Shown here piece after piece: positions 6,475-10,788 of a stretch of DNA of 10,788 nt (positions within the stretch are counted from its first letter, which is position 1; each line of letters begins with the position of its first letter). The notes under the pieces were generated by a model. It saw nothing but the letters and a program-made list of their open reading frames with translations. It had not been told where the DNA came from and did no database searches. The DNA is taken from assembly GCA_013214275.1 (NCBI GenBank), contig JABSPP010000030.1, positions 1 through 10,788 on the forward strand, written 5' to 3'. The position numbers and the translations under genes are program-made. This DNA comes from Flavobacteriaceae bacterium. GTDB taxonomy: Bacteria; Bacteroidota; Bacteroidia; Flavobacteriales; Flavobacteriaceae.

Positions 6475-7287
6475 ATGAAAACACTCCAAATAAATACGAC
6501 ACAAAATGTAAACATTGATTTTACACTTGCTAATGAGATACAACGTGTAGGCGCTTTTATCATCGATAATATCTTTAAAATAGGCTACCTTTGGATTATC
6601 TATGACTTTATTCCATCTAGTGTTGTTTATGAGATAGGAGAGGATAATTGGTCTATTATTGCCATCAATATATTAATCTCTTTACCCGCAATCACTTACT
6701 CACTTTATTTTGAAATTTTACTAGATGGACAGACCATTGGCAAGAGAATTTTAGGAATTAAAGTGGTGAATATCGATGGATTTAAGCCTTCTATTTCAGA
6801 TTACATCATACGTTGGATCTTGCGAGTTGTTGATTTTAACCTGTTTTTTATTCTCATAGTTTACGCTTATGCACTGGGAGTCAGTCAGTATGAAGCACTA
6901 ATTTCATTACTCTTTTTCGTAGGCAAGTCTATCGGTATCATTAGTATTGCAGTTTCAGGAAAAAATCAAAGGGTTGGAGACATCTCTGCAAACACTGTGG
7001 TCATTTCATTGAAAGATAAGGCGATGTTTTCCCAGACCATCCTCGAAAATCTAGCAGATAATTACAAACCTAAATACTCAAATGTAATTCAATTGTCAGA
7101 TAACGATGCAAGGATTATAAAAGACACATATACAATAGCAACAAAAGAAAGGGATTTTAAAACACTCATAAAATTGAGAGTCAAAATAGAGGAAGTGGCT
7201 CAAATAAAAAAATCAGAAAAAGAATCAGACGAAGAATTTATACAGAAAGTATTGAAAGATTACAACTACTATACACAGAATTTATAA
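6475..7287 (+). CDS. RDD-family membrane protein
   Basis: This 270-residue protein has an RDD domain spanning about residues 15-178. Visible family residues are R24, A27 and D31 in RVGAFIIDN, the loop DGQTIGKRILGIKVV (84-98), the RWILRVVD helix start (113-120) and QRVGDISANTVV (165-176). Membrane spans lie near 25-43, 60-80 and 118-160. After the domain comes a soluble tail of about 90 residues rich in K, E and D, probably helical and cytoplasmic. The ATG at 6475 gives MKTLQINTTQNVNIDF, the usual start of flavobacterial relatives. RDD proteins are membrane proteins of generally unknown role; some have been linked to ion transport, which cannot be concluded here. The gene diverges from the SpoIIM-MoxR operon across 21 bp, a recurrent pairing in Bacteroidota that suggests shared function. 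No clear terminator follows it. Confidence 0.9.
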   Translation: MKTLQINTTQNVNIDFTLANEIQRVGAFIIDNIFKIGYLWIIYDFIPSSVVYEIGEDNWSIIAINILISLPAITYSLYFEILLDGQTIGKRILGIKVVNIDGFKPSISDYIIRWILRVVDFNLFFILIVYAYALGVSQYEALISLLFFVGKSIGIISIAVSGKNQRVGDISANTVVISLKDKAMFSQTILENLADNYKPKYSNVIQLSDNDARIIKDTYTIATKERDFKTLIKLRVKIEEVAQIKKSEKESDEEFIQKVLKDYNYYTQNL

Positions 7288-7740
7288 GGAAATAAGTTTT
7301 AATTGGTGACCTGTGACAGAGGGAAGCACAAATTATTAAACAGCGTACTTCACAATGTTCCAGCTTGGTGTTGTGTATAATTTTATTCAAGTTAGGTGAT
7401 ATTTATTATTCCTATGGGTAGTTACTGTTGGCTTGTTTTTTTAGAACCTGTAGTGAAATGAAGTTCTTTTGACAATCGTACAAATCCTAATTTTGATTTG
7501 CTAAAATTACTTCCTAATCATTCATGCTAACGTATTATCAGACATAAAAAAACATCAAAAACATGAAAATATTTACAAGACAAAGAAGCGTATTGTTAAA
7601 TGGCATAACAATTGACAATAGTTATAATGATTTTATAAATCAACGTTTTAAATAATTTATTATCAATTACTTATGTTAAGTTAATGATCATGATTATTTT
7701 TAAACCAATCAAAGTAATGTCACATTGACAGTCAAAGTAT
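7288..7740. other. 453-bp intergenic region upstream of lon
   Basis: No convincing gene lies here. It is more AT-rich than the flanking genes. It holds one near-consensus Bacteroidota -10 element (TAATTTTG, 7488-7495), a 7-bp dyad ATTGTTA/TAACAAT (7592-7598 and 7606-7612), the palindrome ATGATCAT (7684-7691) and, at its right end, two overlapping small dyads plus the first copy of a direct repeat. A 30-codon frame (7563-7655, starting MKIFTRQRSV) follows an A-rich stretch but has no recognisable relatives and is not called as a gene. No strong RDD terminator is visible. No tRNA, and no riboswitch that I recognise, is present. Confidence 0.6.
7469..7495 (+). promoter_or_regulatory. Candidate Bacteroidota-type promoter upstream of lon
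   Basis: TAATTTTG at 7488-7495 fits the TAnnTTTG -10 element used by the primary sigma factor of Bacteroidota. A TTG at 7469-7471 lies 16 nt upstream, somewhat shorter than the usual spacing for the -33 element. It is the only full TAnnTTTG match on the plus strand of the intergenic region. If used, lon mRNA would have a leader of about 240 nt. This is weak evidence because such motifs occur by chance in AT-rich DNA. Confidence 0.25.
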
Positions 7741-7773
7741 ATGAGTAAATCAAAAATAGTCACATTAGACAGT
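7719..7773 (+). repeat. Imperfect direct repeat straddling the lon start codon
   Basis: GTCACATTGACAGT (7719-7732) recurs as GTCACATTAGACAGT (7759-7773), differing by one inserted base, with starts 40 nt apart. The first copy is just upstream of the ATG; the second encodes residues 7-11 of Lon (VTLDS). The first copy also contains overlapping dyads, TGTCA-CAT-TGACA (7718-7730) and TTGAC-A-GTCAA (7725-7735), as an operator might. The match is directly visible; a regulatory role is speculation. Confidence 0.45.
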
Positions 7774-10197
7774 TTGTCGCTTTCTAATGTTTTAAACGAG
7801 GATTCGGAATTAATTCCTTTAATGACACCAGAAGATGAAGAGATTATTAATGGTGAAAAAGTTCCAAATACACTTCCTATTTTACCTTTGAGAAATACCG
7901 TATTATTTCCGGGGGTAGTCATTCCTATTACTGCTGGAAGGGATAAATCTATTGAGCTCATAAAAGATGCGAATAGTGGAGATAAAGTAGTGGGTGTAGT
8001 AGCACAGAGAAACGAGGATATAGAGGAGCCTACAAAGGACGACATTTTTCAGACAGGTGTTGTTGCACAAATATTGAGAGTATTAAAAATGCCCGATGGA
8101 AATACCACGATTATTATTCAAGGAAAAAAGCGTTTTGAAATTGTAGAAATGCTCCAAGAGCAGCCTTATCTGAAAGCTTCAGTAAGAGAGGCTATAGAAG
8201 ATAAAAACATAGAGGATACAAAGGAGTTTGATGCCATTATCGACTCAATCAAAGATGAAGCTTTAGAGGTAATTAAGGAAAACCCAATGCTGCCTTCTGA
8301 AGCATCTTTTGCGATCAAAAATATTCAGAGTGATTCCTTTTTAGTAAACTTTATTGCTTCTAACATGGATTTATCAGTCATCCAAAAGCAGGTATTACTC
8401 GAGAAAGACAGCCTTAAAGAGCGCGCTTTACTCACATTGAAGAATTTGAGCAAGGAACTCCAAAAATTACAATTGCGCAATGATATTCAGTCCAAAACAA
8501 AATCAGATCTAGACCAGCAGCAACGCGAATATTATTTGAACCAGCAACTCAAAACCATTCAAGAGGAATTGGGAGGGAGTTCTAATGAGGAAGAGTTGGA
8601 GGAGATGAGGCTAAAAGCCAAGTCTAAGAAGTGGACAAAAGAGGTAGGGGTTAATTTTGACAAAGAACTCAAACGCCTAAAAAGGATGAATCCCCAAATG
8701 GCAGAGTACGGTATTCAGCGAAATTATTTAGAATTAATGCTGGAGTTGCCATGGGGCGAGTTCTCTGAAGATCAATTTGACCTGAAGAATGCACAAAAAA
8801 TTCTAGATCGCGATCACTTTGGATTGGAAGAGGTAAAAGAACGAATCATAGAGCATCTGGCCGTTTTAAAACTGAAAGGAGATATGAAGTCTCCAATAAT
8901 TTGCTTGTACGGACCCCCGGGTGTTGGAAAAACCTCATTGGGGAAGTCAGTTGCAGAATCTTTGGGACGTAAATATGTACGGATGTCGCTAGGAGGGATG
9001 AGGGACGAAGCAGAAATTCGAGGACATCGAAAAACGTATATTAGTGCAATGCCCGGGCGGTTGATTCAAAACCTTAAAAAAGCTGGAACTTCAAATCCTG
9101 TATTTGTACTCGATGAAATCGATAAACTAGGGCAAAGCCACCAAGGTGACCCTACTTCTGCTATGTTAGAGGTATTGGATCCTGAACAAAATACCGAGTT
9201 TTACGATAATTATCTGGAAGTGGGATATGACCTATCGAAAGTACTGTTCATTGCAACAGCTAATAATTTATCACAAATTCCTTGGGCACTAAAAGACCGA
9301 ATGGAGCTCATTAATGTAACTGGATATACCATTGAAGAAAAAGTTGAAATAGCTAAAAGACACTTGATTCCAAAACAGTTAAAAGAACACGGTTTAAAAC
9401 CAAAACACCTAAAGCTGAGGAAAGGGCAAATTGAAAAAATTGTAGAAGGTTATACAAGAGAGTCTGGAGTTCGTGGACTTGAAAAGAAAGTGGCTAAAGT
9501 GGTTAGATACGCAGCGAAATCTATTGCATTGGAAGAGGAGTACAATGAGAACATCACCCATGAGGATATTGAGAAAATTTTAGGAGTTCCTAGGTTAGAA
9601 CGCGATAAATACGAGAACAACGACGTTGCAGGTGTGGTGACGGGTTTGGCATGGACAAGTGTGGGTGGTGATATTCTATTTATAGAGTCTATTTTATCAA
9701 AAGGAAAAGGAAACCTAAGCATTACGGGAAATTTAGGAACAGTCATGAAAGAATCTTCGACTATTGCTATACAATACATCAAAGCTAATGCTGAAGAGTT
9801 TGGCATTGATCCAGAGATTTTGAGTAAGTACAATGTGCACATTCACGTTCCTGAAGGAGCTACTCCTAAAGATGGACCAAGTGCTGGTGTAACGATGCTC
9901 ACTTCTCTAGTTTCTGTGTTTACTCAAAGAAAAGTGAAGAGTAGATTGGCTATGACAGGAGAAATTACTTTGCGTGGTAAAGTATTACCTGTTGGAGGGA
10001 TTAAAGAAAAAATCCTCGCTGCTAAAAGAGCAAATATCAGAGAGATTATTCTTTGTAAGGAGAATAGAAAAGACATTGACGAAATTAAAGAAAGTTACCT
10101 AAAAGGGCTAAAATTCCATTATGTTACTGAAATGAGTGAGGTTATTAATGTGGCCTTGACAAAGCAGAAGGTAAAGAATGCAAAGAAATTAATATAA
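7741..10197 (+). CDS. lon: ATP-dependent Lon protease
   Basis: This 818-residue protein is full length for Bacteroidota Lon. The N-terminal substrate-recognition domain starts LPILPLRNTVLFPGVVIPIT (45-64) and runs into a coiled-coil linker (about 220-300) with QREYYLNQQLKTIQEELG (261-278). The AAA+ module has Walker A GPPGVGKT (391-398), Walker B VFVLDEIDK (454-462) and a sensor region at FIATANNL (503-510). The C-terminal protease domain carries the Ser-Lys dyad: S714 in DGPSAG and K757 in GGIKEK, spaced 43 residues as in E. coli Lon (S679/K722). Lon is a cytoplasmic hexamer that degrades misfolded and specific regulatory proteins. The ATG at 7741 gives a start typical of relatives. It is probably transcribed alone: a long intergenic region precedes it and a strong terminator follows 1 nt after its stop. 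All catalytic residues are present, with no frameshift. Confidence 0.98.
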   Translation: MSKSKIVTLDSLSLSNVLNEDSELIPLMTPEDEEIINGEKVPNTLPILPLRNTVLFPGVVIPITAGRDKSIELIKDANSGDKVVGVVAQRNEDIEEPTKDDIFQTGVVAQILRVLKMPDGNTTIIIQGKKRFEIVEMLQEQPYLKASVREAIEDKNIEDTKEFDAIIDSIKDEALEVIKENPMLPSEASFAIKNIQSDSFLVNFIASNMDLSVIQKQVLLEKDSLKERALLTLKNLSKELQKLQLRNDIQSKTKSDLDQQQREYYLNQQLKTIQEELGGSSNEEELEEMRLKAKSKKWTKEVGVNFDKELKRLKRMNPQMAEYGIQRNYLELMLELPWGEFSEDQFDLKNAQKILDRDHFGLEEVKERIIEHLAVLKLKGDMKSPIICLYGPPGVGKTSLGKSVAESLGRKYVRMSLGGMRDEAEIRGHRKTYISAMPGRLIQNLKKAGTSNPVFVLDEIDKLGQSHQGDPTSAMLEVLDPEQNTEFYDNYLEVGYDLSKVLFIATANNLSQIPWALKDRMELINVTGYTIEEKVEIAKRHLIPKQLKEHGLKPKHLKLRKGQIEKIVEGYTRESGVRGLEKKVAKVVRYAAKSIALEEEYNENITHEDIEKILGVPRLERDKYENNDVAGVVTGLAWTSVGGDILFIESILSKGKGNLSITGNLGTVMKESSTIAIQYIKANAEEFGIDPEILSKYNVHIHVPEGATPKDGPSAGVTMLTSLVSVFTQRKVKSRLAMTGEITLRGKVLPVGGIKEKILAAKRANIREIILCKENRKDIDEIKESYLKGLKFHYVTEMSEVINVALTKQKVKNAKKLI

Positions 10198-10198
10198 C

Positions 10199-10224
10199 AA
10201 AAAGTCGCTACTAAGCGACTTTTT
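10199..10224. terminator. Strong bidirectional intrinsic terminator between lon and the acyl-CoA synthetase gene
   Basis: A perfect 11-bp stem, AAAAAGTCGCT (10199-10209) and AGCGACTTTTT (10214-10224), closes a 4-nt loop ACTA. The A-run on the left and T-run on the right give a U-tract in transcripts of either strand. It therefore serves lon, whose stop ends at 10197, and the convergent gene, whose stop is at 10317-10319. Confidence 0.9.
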
Positions 10225-10316
10225 CCGTCTTGTGGTTGTTATTATTGCTCTTTTTCTAATTTTTTTTAAAAGTTGTTGCTCTTGCTCAACGCCTTTTGTG
10301 GGCATATATCCGTGAT

Positions 10317-10788
10317 TCACCCTCTGTAGATTTTTTCGTAAAGATCTTTGTAGATGTCTTTGATGATTTTCCTTTTCATTTTCATGGTGGGTGTAAGATG
10401 ACCTGCGTCGATGGTCCATTCTTCGGGTGTTAGCTCAAATTTCTTAATTCGCTCCCATTTTCCAAAGTTTTTGTTGCATTGATCTACTTCTTTCTGAATT
10501 TGATCTATTACAATTGGGGAACTTGCTATGTCTTCTAGGGTTGTTTTAATGTTATGTCCTTCACTCTCTATCCAGTCTTTGATGAACTCAAAGTTAGGCT
10601 GAATGATTGCAGCGGGCATTTTTTCACCTTCTCCAACAACCATTACCTGTTCTATAAATCTTGACTGTTTCAATTGTCCTTCTAATAGTGGTGGAACAAC
10701 ATATTTACCTCCTGATGTTTTAAACATTTCTTTGGTTCTACCAGTAATTTTTAAAAATCCATCTGCATCAATTTCCCCTTTATCACCT
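10317..10788 (-). CDS. Long-chain acyl-CoA synthetase (AMP-dependent), C-terminal part
   Basis: The visible 156 complete codons run off the right edge; the gene's start and most of the adenylation domain lie outside. The sequence opens GDKGEIDADGFLKITGRTKE and continues MFKTSGGKYVVPPLLEGQLK, the hinge (A8) region where ANL-superfamily enzymes pivot between adenylation and thioesterification. VMVVGEGEKMPAAIIQPNFE follows. Near the end, LTPTMKMKRKII holds the conserved C-terminal lysine region (A10) used in adenylation. These features match long-chain fatty-acid CoA ligases of the FadD15/LACS type, which activate fatty acids with ATP and CoA at the inner face of the membrane. Exact chain-length preference cannot be read from this part. 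It converges on lon. An internal ATG at 10727 is not the start, because the frame and the family match continue upstream to the edge. Confidence 0.9.
   Translation of the reverse strand, partial: GDKGEIDADGFLKITGRTKEMFKTSGGKYVVPPLLEGQLKQSRFIEQVMVVGEGEKMPAAIIQPNFEFIKDWIESEGHNIKTTLEDIASSPIVIDQIQKEVDQCNKNFGKWERIKKFELTPEEWTIDAGHLTPTMKMKRKIIKDIYKDLYEKIYRG

Noticed and set aside
6454..6543. N-terminal extension of the SpoIIM reading frame to 6543
   Set aside because: It would overlap the divergent RDD gene by 69 bp and adds sequence unlike the family, whereas MREVAFIKQN at 6453 is a typical family start.
7443..7467. AGAAC/GTTCT inverted repeat as a possible RDD terminator
   Set aside because: The stem is only 5 bp with a 15-nt loop, lies more than 150 nt after the RDD stop and is not followed by a clean T-run.
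7563..7655. 30-codon frame MKIFTRQRSV... upstream of lon, considered as a gene
   Set aside because: It is short, matches no family I know and carries no clear initiation signal. It is kept only as an observation about the leader.
9450..9842. 130-codon minus-strand frame inside lon
   Set aside because: It lies antisense to the intact Lon protease domain, with no protein-like motif and no upstream signal.
10189..10419. Basic minus-strand frame, including a possible 38-residue protein from 10305
   Set aside because: It overlaps the acyl-CoA synthetase end, the terminator and the end of lon. Its arginine/lysine content is what AT-rich pyrimidine tracts and the hairpin would produce, and it resembles no known family.

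Overview
The window looks like chromosomal DNA from a member of the Bacteroidota, most likely a flavobacterium. It is AT-rich, has no clear Shine-Dalgarno sequences, and its proteins (IMP dehydrogenase tail, MoxR, DUF58, DUF4350, Lon) read like their flavobacterial relatives. This placement rests on protein character and gene order, not on a marker-gene tree. No tRNA, rRNA, CRISPR array, insertion sequence or other mobile element was seen.

Layout. (1) Positions 1-1014, plus strand: the last 31 codons of guaB, then a polytopic membrane protein resembling the membrane domain of glycerophosphoryl diester phosphodiesterases. (2) Positions 1150-6453, minus strand: a compact five-gene operon transcribed right to left as SpoIIM/DUF95, DUF4129, DUF4350, MoxR AAA+ ATPase, DUF58. 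Junctions are a GTGA overlap, an ATGA overlap, a 1-nt gap and a 4-nt gap. (3) Positions 6475-7287, plus strand: an RDD-family membrane protein, divergent from the operon across only 21 bp. (4) Positions 7288-7740: a 453-bp intergenic stretch with a weak promoter candidate, a dyad, and a direct repeat that straddles the next start codon. (5) Positions 7741-10197: a full-length Lon protease, ended by a strong bidirectional hairpin terminator. (6) Positions 10317-10788, minus strand: the C-terminal 156 residues of an acyl-CoA synthetase running off the right edge.

How the genes work together. The central block is a MoxR-type chaperone-like ATPase with its usual DUF58 (von Willebrand A-like) partner, plus four membrane proteins: SpoIIM/DUF95, DUF4129, DUF4350 and RDD. 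This set recurs in Bacteroidota, but to my knowledge its biochemical role is not established. The architecture suggests an envelope complex with extracytoplasmic modules (DUF4129 N-terminus, DUF4350 N-terminus) linked through single membrane spans to cytoplasmic helices, and a cytosolic MoxR acting on it or on the membrane-tethered DUF58 protein. The membrane protein at 130-1014 may be a displaced member of the same set. GuaB, Lon and the acyl-CoA synthetase are ordinary housekeeping neighbours. The MoxR/SpoIIM/RDD block is the best candidate for an under-described system, although its components are recognisable families.
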